Source of the DNA: Cerrena zonata
Lineage: Eukaryota; Basidiomycota; Agaricomycetes; Polyporales; Cerrenaceae
Reading direction: 5' to 3'
Assembly (NCBI GenBank): GCA_038087015.1
Contig: JASBNA010000004.1
Coordinates: forward strand, 682,001-746,000
Length of the DNA: 64,000 nucleotides
The position numbers and the translations under genes are program-made. The notes under the pieces are model-generated. The model was not told the DNA's origin, did no database searches, and saw only the letters and a program-made list of their open reading frames with translations. This document shows, in pieces, positions 12,429 through 23,302 of this stretch (its first letter is position 1; every line of letters begins with the position of its first letter).

Positions 12429-15195
12429 ATGTCTTTTATCTGGACCCAACCCCCACCCGCCCAGCCTGAGGAGGACTCGCTTTCATCCGCCCTCCATGCG
12501 GCTTTTGCTTCCTTAAGTGGCGGCACTTCAAGCAACCACGATCATCCTCCTGACATGCACAAACCCTCCAAGCACGAACCTATGCTCGATATCCAAGTTT
12601 CCTCAGACGTCCTCTGTCTGCGGGGCACTGGCGTCGATGTCAATCCTGCTCTGCTCAGTGGAAATGTCATTCTTCACCTTCACGAGCCTACATCCCTGAA
12701 GCAAATCGTGCTTCAATTCAGAGGCAAGGCTCGCATCCCTGCTTCTGCTTCCGAGTCGTGAGTAATCCTCTGTCTTCTCTCCTTGGCAGTCTCTCACTCC
12801 ATTCAGAATATCACTGCAGTCAAACCAAATTGCTTACATCGTGTGCAATCACGAGTGGTCGTTTCTCGAGGGTGCCAAAGGGCACTCACATACCCTTAAG
12901 GCGGGTCGCCACCTCTTTCCCTTCCAACTTCATCTCGGTGGTTCTCTTCCATCTTCTGTAAGTACAACTGCGCTTGGTGGCGCGTCCGTCCAGTACAAAC
13001 TACGCGCAACTGTCATTCGGTCCGGCTTTTTCGCTCACAGGGACATCACTTCGACATGTCCCATCTATGTTCTGCGCAGCCTGTCGAACGAAGCACTCGA
13101 GTACCAGCAAACCCTAGAAATCGAAAACACATGGCCAGAAAAACTAATGTATTCAATCATGCTGCCCCACAAAGCGTGGGCGGCTGGTGAGAAAGTGACG
13201 GCAGTTGTCAAGTTCTCCCCGCTGGTAAAGGGTGCACGCGTGTTGAGCGTGACCACAACTGTGAACGAGACTTTGAAACTATACAGTCGTTCGGGATGCC
13301 AGGAAGCAGTCCGTGTGGTCGCGTCTACCAAGCACGACATTGTCGATGGTAAAGCACTTCTGTCTGAAGAGCATCATCATCGTCACAGGATTCCCCTCCT
13401 CCATGGTGTCCAATCACATCCATCATCTCCTCGTCATACCCAGCCAGCTGGACCCGTCGTTCCTGGCAGCTATTTTCCGTCTCAACCCACTTCCACCAGG
13501 ACTTCGGGTGATCTGACGCCGTTGACCACAACGACAGCGAATGCATCTGCAGCAAGCGTGGCTCTTCCTGGGCCTAGTAGCCATCCAGGCAGTCGACCTG
13601 AGACTTCACTAGGTCTAAATTCTCCCCAGCCCCTCGCGAGCACGAGTTCTACCCCTCCGACGCATGTCGTCAATGGAGTCGAGCTACCGCTTGAGGTCGA
13701 CCTCGAGCCGTCTGCAGATGTCGTCACCACGCTACATATCACCATTCCAGAGCAGGCTACGCCTTCTCACAACCTTGAGGTGCGTTTCTTTTGGCAAATT
13801 GCACCCTTATTTGCGTTTTCTGATGCGTTTTTTGTGTTTAGCCTATTCAAGTCTCACATCGAATTCGCTGGTCGATCCTTATCGGCAACAAAGACGGCCA
13901 CACCTCCGAACTCCGCTGCTCACTCCCTCTTCTTGTTCTCGACCATCGTCTGATTGAAGAAGCACGCGTGGCTACTCTCGCAACTCGCCGACTGTTGTTG
14001 GGTTCCCAAGACGTTGAGGGCGGTACCGCAGCCCAGGCGAGCGATAACGAAGATGAAATGGATTTGCCCAGTTACTCATCCCACGTTCGGGACCGGGTGG
14101 CTAATGCCTACCTTCCTGAACAGGGAATGATGAGAGTGGCGAATCCGTGGATCGTCCAGGGTGTTAGTCCAGTCATACATAGGTCCGGACACAGTTCCGG
14201 GATAACCTCACCTATGTCGTTGGAGGCTTTCCCTCTGGGAACACAGTCAGAACCTGTTACTGGGACCAGGCAGCAACTTCCTCAAGTCCCTTCGCCGAGT
14301 TCACAATCGCTTGATTGGGTGAACTCGGAGCTTTTGCTCAGTCTCACTGAAAATCCCGAAACTCCTGCCCATCTTGTAAATGGAAACGGTACTAGGACTA
14401 CACCACCAGCACGGACGCCTCCTGAGTCGATGACGACCTAATACGAGTCGATTCCCCAGTCGTCTGCATAGTCGTGCTAATAGTCGTGCCTCGAGTCCTG
14501 AACGACGCTCGAGGGAAGCACATAGGCGGACGAATGGACATCACGACCACGAACCATCACTTCCCTGGTGAAACCTATGTACATGGTAGTACTGCCAGTC
14601 GACATCTACATGGGCTCTTCCATATGTCTATGAAACCATTCAGCTCTTTCACTTCTAACTTCGGACTTGGTTCAAGAAGCAATAGTCGAACGGATCTCAA
14701 CATCATTTCCCTCACGGACATTCCCATCTTTCCAACTCTAGTCACTCGATTCCTTCAGATAACTCAGAAAACCGACATCGTTCGGGGTCGCTATCTGGTT
14801 CTGCTCTCACCTCACCTTCATCGTCTGCTATCGCTTCACCATCCACATCATCACTTCACATCACACCTCTAAGTATGACTGCTCGACCCATAACAGCAGA
14901 TCCGGTAACCGGCCCCATGCTCCTCCATCGGGCGTTTACTCAGACACCTGATTATGAAGTCGCGAGTAGAGGGTTCTTGGGTGGGGGTGTACCCCCGCTT
15001 GATAGTTTCCGTGGACTTCCTAGTTATGAGGAAGCTGCTGGGGAACTGGAGGCTGAGGCTGAAGCTGAGGCGATTACGGCGAGTTTGCCGAGGAGTAGGA
15101 GTGTACCGGATATTGCGAGGTCGAGGTTGGGGAGTAGGATGACTATGACGGTGGGTGGTGGACAGGCTAGGTCTCAGACTATAAACGCCGCATAG
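12429..15195 (+). CDS. Alpha-arrestin (arrestin N and C domains, Ser/Arg-rich tail), tail out of frame
   Basis: Alpha-arrestins recruit HECT ubiquitin ligases of the Rsp5 type to plasma-membrane transporters for endocytosis. Exon 1 (12429-12757) carries the arrestin N start (LSGNVILHLHEP, LKQIVLQFRGKAR). A 49-nt intron to 12806 restores frame into IAYIVCNHEWSFLEG and HTLKAGRHLFPFQLHLGG. A second intron, 13780-13841, leads to VSHRIRWSILIGNKDGHTSE and LRCSLPLLVLDHRL of the C domain. LPSYSSH near 14071 is a candidate PY-like motif. Beyond about 14,425 the Ser/Arg-rich tail continues in different frames: a block with SRANSRASSPERRSREAH, then GSTASRHLHGLFH with MKPFSSF, then the frame that ends GQARSQTINAA at 15195. 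The domains are certain; the tail contains frame breaks or unrecognised introns, and the literal frame stops at 14441. Confidence 0.85.
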
Positions 15196-17715
15196 TCTAC
15201 GTCGACTCAAAGCTGTCCCGTCTCCTCACACCTGGCCCATACGTGGACCCCCCTCCCATACATTCTTCACGTTCTATATTCATCAAAAATTACTCCCATC
15301 TCTCTCTGTTTTTGTTTCACAGTACTGGCTACCCTCGTATATATATACCATCAGCATCTCCCCCATTCTCATTCTTTCTCTTGTATCATCATCATTGTCA
15401 TAGACTCTTTCACGACCCATCTCATCTCACGATCTATAGAGTTTCCTTTCTCCTCTTGGTTTTCTTCTTTTTCAATTATGACTCGCTATGAAATAATTCG
15501 CATCGCAATCCCCACTCTCGACGGTCCCATTATATTTCTTTGTTGTTGTTGTTTGTTTGTTCTTTTCGTCATCTACCGATTTGATTATCCTTTCTTCTCT
15601 TTTTGACTCCATCGTCACGAGCATGTAAGGTCTTGTTTGTCCAAAAGATAGAATCTCATGTGTAATTTTAAGTATACTCTTGGTGGGGGTGGGCATTCCA
15701 TGCGAAGGGATATTCTGCTGAATAAGCACACAGCCACCAACTTTCTGTGATTTGGGAGACTTGAGTTGTGTATGGTGTAAAGGCGACTCAATAAAATTAA
15801 AAATGTATTGTTATTGTAGTATGAGCACTGTACATTGCGACAGAGTGCTTCTATATGAGTAAAGACTGTGTTTGAACATAGATTTTGAGAATAAAGTCCT
15901 TTTGTCACGCATGTCACGGGTATGTAACACGTTGTGTTACTCTTTCCAAAGGGTATCCTTTTGGTGAAAAAAACTGGGCACACAGCACAAGAAACATGAA
16001 AATCTCGCGCGGGATGTTTACTAGTACTTCTTACTGAGTCTTGTATAGAAGGGATTTTTTTAATTCGAACATTTAGCTTTACTTCTGGTCAGTAAAATAT
16101 GCTATACTTAATATTTCGGAAAACGCTTCTATACAAGACTCAAAAATATCTATCTACGGAACTTTGTCTCTCAAAGTTCTTCCCCTCTTCAGTGGAAGTT
16201 TAGGAAAACATCAAAACAAGGTACCCTTTCGATTTGAGGGAGGACAAACAGAGCCAAATAGATGGGCGCTCACAGCCATTGCCCACCCCCACTCTTGGGT
16301 GGTTTGAGTTTCCACCCTTTTGATCAATGGTGATGCTTATACTGTACATCATTACGTGTTATTCAGTCGCCGCTTGGCGGTGTTTACTATGCTTACCATA
16401 ATAGGTTAAAAGTAAATTCCAAGCACCGCGGCGTCGCCGCGAATGTAATCCCGGACATTTGATTTACTTATTGGCAGGTGCCGTCACTCACCAGTGCCAG
16501 TGCCAGTGGCTCGGATGCATGCCCAGATGAACATCGACAGAAGTCCTAGTCAGGGCAGATGGTTTTCCAAAAGTGGGTGGAAATCTGTAGGACCTGGCTT
16601 TCGCAGTTTCCAGGTTCCAAGTTCGTAAACTGTACGTCATTCTTTAGATTAACAGTACCTGGGAGGAGGCTTGAGGCAAGGACATCCTCCATCTTTTTTG
16701 CTATTCTTTCTCAGGGATTCTCACATAGGAGTAAGGTTTTCAATCTAATCCACTCTCTCACCGCTAACAGCTTTCTAGAATATGGATAGTGGGGAGTCAC
16801 AGTTAGAGTTCTAACTGCGGGATAGTAAGTAATATGGTCATAGGAAATTCATATGCTATCTGGCGCGGTTAAATCCTCATATACTTGCGATATGGAGCGT
16901 CATTGTCAAGTATGCAGGGGTACACTAACACTCATGGTTGTCTCGATGGGCGGGAACTGTCACCGACTCCGAGTCATGACCGACTAATGATCTCTCATGA
17001 GTGAAGTCAAACCTTGACGATAACGTTACTCACATGCCAGAAGGTTTATGCCGATGAACCATTGACGTTACTTTGTACTCACCCTTGTAAAGATAGGATG
17101 GAGCGATGCTCTTGTAACTTGAGGATATGCGGGATATACACGGAACCTGCGACACAGGTGCTAATAATCTATATCTCGTACTCCCATACTAACGTATACC
17201 TATTATAACCAGGAGGTTATAGCGAGCCAGGAGAGCGATTAAGACATAGACTGATAAGGTCAGTGTGAATGTACCAACGTTTTTCAAATCTGACTAACAG
17301 ATCAAATAAGATTTCTGGGGCGAGGCACGTAATTCGGGTAAACGATGGTCAGATTTTACAATATCCGCGAGTCCGACACCGAGCCCGCGCAACTCCGCCC
17401 AACCAGAGATTCCAAGCCCGTGTCAAATGACCAGTAACGCTGCCAAACGTCAAACCCTATATCGATAGAACATACTGTAACTTGAGACTACTCCAACAGC
17501 TATTGACGGCGAGCAGCTTCTGATTGGGCACCATGTATCTGGGACGATATCACGGCAAATATTTCCATATAGGACCTTCTGTGTACACAGGCTGTCTCAA
17601 CTTTACCAGCTTTTCGGATTCCTATCGTTGTCCAAATTTGCCTCCCAAGTTGACGCAGAGAAATCACATAAATACGGCCTTTTGACCCTGCGTATGTGGC
17701 ATACACACCCATACC
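15196..17715. other. Gene-poor region with arrestin 3' sequences and a 16-bp inverted repeat
   Basis: The first few hundred bases are T/C-rich and probably form the arrestin 3' end. No open frame has recognisable motifs. Small repeats are present: a perfect 16-bp inverted repeat (separate entry) and three CCAGTG units at about 16,492-16,508. I see no RNA gene. Confidence 0.45.
16036..16141. repeat. 16-bp perfect inverted repeat bounding 106 bp
   Basis: The left arm GAGTCTTGTATAGAAG at 16036-16051 is the exact reverse complement of 16126-16141. The 74 bases between them are AT-rich with no open frame. This could be the remnant of a small non-autonomous element or a transcript hairpin. No clear target-site duplication flanks it. 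Confidence 0.5.
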
Positions 17716-19800
17716 ATGGAGGTGTACCTACTACTCTGCGTCTTAAGCATATCACTAGTCCTATTTCGATGGGCTAGAAGCCACCTCTCTAACCCTTTAC
17801 CACTACCCCCAGGACCTCCACGCTATCCACTGATTGGCAACGCCCTCAATACACCGACTGTTATGCCGTGGAAGACGTTCCGTGATTGGATCAAGACTTA
17901 TGGTGAATGCCCTCACCCGCTTTTAAATAGTTTATCACTTACATGCTTTAGGTGATGTTATATACCTACAGATACCGAAACAGTCCATCATTATCCTTGG
18001 CTCCGCTCGAGCTGCGACGGATCTTCTCGAAAAGCGATCCGACATATACTCTGACAGGCCAAAAATAGTCATGCACGAACTGTAGGTTTGACGTTCACCA
18101 TCTCATTAAACATCGTGTATTGACAATAGATAGAATTCCTATGCGGTGGAACTTTCCACTCCTAGGATATTCCTCAGAATGGCGAGCCAATAGAAGGGAG
18201 TTTCATCAGTACTTCAATCAACATGCCGTGGCAAACTACCAATCCATTCAACTTCACGAATGTCGCGCCTTTCTGAAGAGAGCATTGGACAATCCCACTC
18301 AGATAGGCCAACATATACGACTGTATGTGTCTTTGATGCTGCCAATGTTCTTTGTGTATAACGATTTATCAACAGAATCTATTCGGCTATTATCTTGAAA
18401 GTAGTCTATGATATGGATATCACTGACATGAAACACGAATATGTCCAGCTAGCTGAAAAGGTTGCACATAATGTCAGTCCAACCCTGGTACCGGGAAAAT
18501 TCTTGGTAGAGTTTCTCCCCTTTTTGAAATACCTTCCGAAATGGCTGCCTGGTATGCATTTCAAAAGGAATGCAACACTCTGCGAAGAGCTGATCCGGCA
18601 GATGGTTAATGGACCATTCGACGTCGTGAAACAAAGCATTGTATGTGACGCTTCCATCGTTCTCTATCCATATATTTATTTCTAATCTTTATTCTCAGGC
18701 GGAAGGAACACATGGAAAATCAGTCGCGGCATCCTTGATTGAAAGGTTGCAATCACATGCCGAAAGCGAGGGTCTCCAGGAGGAGCTTGCTCGCAATGTC
18801 GCCGGATCTGCTTATCTAGGTGTGTATATTCAGTCTTCGGGGCATTACATATACGTCATGACATTCTTGTGTACAGCCGCTGCAGATACTGTAAGTTTAT
18901 GTTCATTTCGCGTAAAGCCGAGCGAGAAATTAAACGTTCATAGACTACCGCTGCTGCCCAATCCTTCTTTGTTGCCATGTCTCTCTATCCGGAGATCCAA
19001 CGCAAGGGACAAGCCGAAATTGACCTCATTGTTGGACGGGACAGGCTTCCAGACTTCAATGACTACGACAAACTTGTTTATGTTCAAGCCATTATGCTTG
19101 AGAGCATGCGGTGGATCCCTGTGATACCTCTAGGTGTTCCGCATCGCGCGATGCGTGAAGATGAGTACATGGGATTTCGAATCCCGGAGGGTGCGACCAT
19201 ACTTGCTGTAAGTATATTCATTTTCGATCTCATATGTGATTTGCACTAAGTATTGTTCTTGCAGAATATCTGGTACGTATTTGTGCTCAAACTGTATTGG
19301 GCTTATTGAAAGTTAAGATTGTCAGGGCCATGCTACATGATCCGGATGACTATCCAGATCCCGAACGTTTTAACCCTGGGAGATTCCTTAAAGATGGTCG
19401 TATAAATCCCGATGTCCGTGATCCTCTGCAATTGGCCTTCGGCTTCGGCAGACGGTTAGTAGTCATGTCTTGTTACTATTCTCCTGACTTACATTCCCGC
19501 TATAGAATCTGTCCTGGACGTTGGTTGAGTAGCGCGTCATTATTCATGACTATCGCATCTGTTCTACATACTTTGGATATTCGTCCTATTCTCGAACCAG
19601 ATGGAAAACCCTACGACCCCTTCACCACGATCGTCGATGGTGTTATTCTGTAAGCCAGTTGGATTCTCTTCATGCCCATGTATCTCACTGTGTCATATAG
19701 ATCGCCTGACAAAATCCCATGCACACTCAGTCCTCGCTCTCAAAGTGCAGAGCGATTAATCTGTGATGATGTATTGAATACATCAGACATGAGAGCATGA
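17716..19800 (+). CDS. Cytochrome P450 A, microsomal type
   Basis: This is a haem-thiolate monooxygenase with an N-terminal membrane anchor (VYLLLCVLSISLVLF) and a proline hinge (LPLPPGPPRYPLIGN). Joined exons give the C-helix region SSEWRANRREFHQYF, an I-helix with AAADTT, the K-helix ExxR as ESMRW, the PERF-type segment DPERFNPGRF, and the haem loop FGFGRRICPGRW with the cysteine ligand. The stop is at 19798-19800. At least nine introns are inferred; all joins I checked keep frame, including phase-2 junctions before IPMRWNF and before the last exon. It resembles the CYP64/CYP5144-like group of basidiomycetes, but the subfamily is not assigned. P450 B at 46875 is a close paralogue with similar exon junctions. 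Substrate unknown. Confidence 0.9.
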
Positions 19801-20271
19801 GAATCTGTAGAGTGTGCATGAGGGTCGTTAAGATGTTTTCTTTATTGAGATACGGCTACGATATCGTTCTACTACGTGACCTTCTAAGAGTTAGGAATCA
19901 AACATTTCGAGCTACTGTGGTCACACTTCCGATCCCGTAGAGCAGTAGAGAGCAAGATCCGGGTCGACTACTTCGTGGTACCACATTGTATGAATCAGTA
20001 TATGAAGGAACGACTGATTTCCAAATACTAGAGGCTGAAAACGATGGGTTATAGGTTCAGATCCGCCGCGATCATCTCGTATCTGTTCAATTCCGAGGTT
20101 GAGCTTGATTCATGTATATGTTTCTCTACAATGTGCCCTCAGTCAACATTGTATGCCTATAGAGCTGCAGTCTATTAAGTGTAACATTACATTAGTGGTA
20201 ATTGAAAAGCTCAAATTGTGATAATTATTAAGATGTCTTCGCTCCAAACTATTCATATTACACCCAACTGT
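19801..20271. other. Convergent intergenic interval, P450 A / P3
   Basis: These 471 bases separate the P450 A and P3 stop codons. Nothing recognisable is seen beyond expected 3' sequences. Confidence 0.5.
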
Positions 20272-22931
20272 TTACTCTGAGTCAAGACTGACTCCATCGC
20301 TGATAGTCGGTGAGCACAAACCAGTCATTTCGACTACAGCCTCGTGTTCATCATCCATTAACTCTCCTGGTAGCACGATGGCATGCCAGTGTGATGCAAA
20401 ACGGACGACGTGCTTCTGCAAAGTGAACAATGCAATGACCAGGCGCATCCGATGTTCCAGCTCGGCGATATACAGATCTTGACCTTCGTATTGACCGGGA
20501 GACTATCGATAAGCTCGACACCAACCTGTGAACTGCTCATTTTCCTCTTGAGCGCTGAATGCAAGAAGATGGACGAAGCCCCGTTTCAAGTACGGTGCAC
20601 ATCACCGTCGACCACTCAGGTCCGTTCTCCAAGTCGTTACCCTCTGCATGCGTCAGGGCAGATTTAATAGGGCGGAGGTGGACTGCCATCAGCTCCTTCA
20701 TGGCTGATAACTCATTGTAGAGACATTTTGACCGCTCTCAGTCATATTGACGGTTCGAAGACCAACCAACGCGGCGGGACTGCATGATGTCAACGGAAGT
20801 CGTGGAGCTCGCTCGATGGAGAACACAGTGAAAGCTGCGACAGATCGAACCGAGAGAGCAAAGTCCATAACAAGGTCACCGTGTCGATAATCCGTAGCGT
20901 GGAGTCCCTCGGCGCCGTCTGTTGAATACATTGCAAACGGATGCCTGCCAGACAAGGAAGAATGAGTCAAGTTTGCTCCATATGACATGATTGGACTTAC
21001 CAGATGACGGAATAGTCAGCAAAGTTCGCAAACACATTGGCAATAAAGATATTTATCTCATCCCAGGATCGCGTAGCCATCATCAAAAAGTCGTAACATC
21101 TAATAAGATGAGGTTCTGTGCTCAGATTATTCTCAGTAGGTGGCTTCACCCCCCATTCTGGGCGAGTGCGTGGGATGTGTAGCCAGTGAACGAAGTCTGG
21201 ACCTCGGAAGTCGGGTGAGATATGGTGTTCCCACATTTCTCTGTCATCCATTGGAGTGAGTAGCTTACGGAGAGGGTGAAGTACCAGTGACGACAACATT
21301 GCTGGGAGATGGCGAAGTGGGTCCTGTTCCCAAGAATAATTGACATCTTTCTCTTTGGGCAGCTGTATTGTGACCTGTTCGGGGGACTATGAGTAGTCAG
21401 ATGGACTGCTCACAACCATTGAGTATCCGCTTACAATCCAGGATTCTGGAACGGAGAGTGTTGATGACCTCCAATAGAGCTGTAATTGTGCGAAGGTTGT
21501 CCCAGGAGCAATTGAATTAGATATGACTTCTCGTTCATCGAAGGTCTCCGGTGCCCCATCACTGGAAGAGATTGCGTGAAATCAACCACGCTCAGAGATG
21601 TTCTTAAGAGGAAACTTACACAGAAGCATGAAAGTTGATATTCAGAATCGATTTCAAGTGCTGTACCTGGCGCCGAATGGTCCATAAGGTGATTGCAAGG
21701 CGCCACCGATTAATAAACGTATCATCGTCATGATGAGATAGCCTCTGAGGAAGCTTCATGATACTGATCCAATGCTCGGCAGCTACTACTTGAGCAAACT
21801 CCCACTGACCAGAATCGTCACCCTCAACGTTCAGGGGGAAATGAGCAATGACGCGTAGTTTGTAGTTGGCACAGTGAATACCATACACGATACAGTGCTC
21901 TGGAAGGGGATCGTGTTGGGGTGACAGCTTGACAAGTGCAACAAGTATCGGTCGAGCATACGAAGCAAATTCCTCCTGCGCTGCGACATCCCATTCTAGG
22001 CTCTCTCCTGAGACAAGTCAGTGCATCGATGTAAATCGGCAATAGATATGAGACCGAAGCGTACCCGAGAGAATTAACGGAAGTTGATGCTTGTTGGAGG
22101 TGGATCTCTGCGCAGTGTACTCACTCATACACCTAGAGAGGGTGAATTCTGAGTCGAAATAGCCCACATCTGATCATGACGTACCCGAGTGATAGTAGAT
22201 CTTCTGGTTCGAACAAGAGGGTCAGTACCACCTGGATGTACTTCTCGAACATGAAGTCTGTACCACCCTCAGACCAGCCGGGTGTTCTCATAATGCGGAG
22301 AAACGCCTCAACACCGTTGCTGTTGATGTCTAGTAATGTATTGTGAATCGAGGTTTGCGGTTCGTCGATCTCTAGGAGCGGTAGGTCTGATTCATCCAGA
22401 ATCCACTTGAAATGATGATCCTTTGTTTCTTTTCGCATATGCATCCATGCAATAATTTCCACGTATGAGAATAGCACCTTTAGAGTATCAATAATAATCT
22501 GAGAGTAGGCAGTGGCTCCGGTGAATGTTAATTGCTGTGAAGTGGAGATATGAGGTGGAACGTATTACTGTACGAGAGAAACCACGCACGTCGTCTGCTA
22601 CGTAGAAGTCCGATGATATCCTCATGATACCACGAGACTCGGATCCCATCCAGTCATGGGTATCCGATATGAGGCGCGATACAATTGACGATACACATGG
22701 GTGCTTAAACCGACTCAAGAACTTGCATTGGCGCACATCAATATCGCACAGTTGGGTCATCGACCAAGTACGGTAAGTAAGGATGGTCCATTTTCCATGA
22801 CGGGGTCTGAGATCGACCTGTCTCTCCTCGAACCTAATTCCATCGTGGGAGGCTAGGATTAAGTCGTCAATCAGTCGGCGCTGCTGGCAACTTGAAGGTG
22901 AAGATAACTCACCGGAATCCCATTTTCTCAT
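20272..22931 (-). pseudogene. P family member 3 (P3), minus strand, likely disrupted
   Basis: This is the third copy of the family described at P1 and P2. The start at 22931 gives MRKWDS, then an intron with a GTGAGT donor leads to ASHDGIRFEERQ. Downstream blocks match the paralogues: RIMRTPGWSEGGTDFMFEKY, VVLTLLFEPEDLL, YKLRVIAHFPLN, QVVAAEHWIS, WRLAITLWTIRRQ, FRGPDFVHWLHIPRTR and EINIFIANVFANF. Near the end the frame breaks. Removing one base from the C run at 20579-20582 restores FVHLLAFSAQEENEQF, which aligns with P2, but an in-frame TAG follows at 20503-20505 before the conserved LVIALFTLQKHVV helix. The original stop is at 20272-20274. It is either a recent pseudogene or a functional gene with an assembly error and a very short intron. 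It is divergent from VPS53, with 371 bp between starts. Confidence 0.65.
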
Positions 22932-23302
22932 CCTAAGTTCAGCGATCGCAAAAAGTAGGATCAGTATATTTCGGAAACGTGGCTGACATGAGTTGAGAAT
23001 TTTCTGGTTGATGTCACTTTGTGAATGTTTAAAATTACTAAGTTACTATCGTGGTACACGTAACAATGTTGTATGATGTGCTTCAGCTTATGATGACCTA
23101 CCGAATTCGGACTTGGTTTAAACGCCCAACGTCATGGGATTGGATCATTCAGAACACTGAGCATACATATTGAAGCACTCTGCTTAGACTCTACAGACTT
23201 TATACAGACTACTTCAGTGACTCGTCTAGCGGCTCTGCCACGACCAGCTCTCTCTACACAAGCTTATCACCTTGTTGAAACATTGCTTCGACCCGCTTGA
23301 CG
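22932..23302. promoter_or_regulatory. Divergent promoter interval P3 / VPS53
   Basis: The 371 bp between two divergent start codons must contain both promoters. No specific element is convincing. Confidence 0.4.

Noticed and set aside
11832..12449. 205-codon minus-strand open frame overlapping the arrestin start
   Set aside because: It is the complement of a C/T-rich promoter tract and the arrestin leader; the peptide is low-complexity (Gly/Arg/Glu repeats) with no motif.
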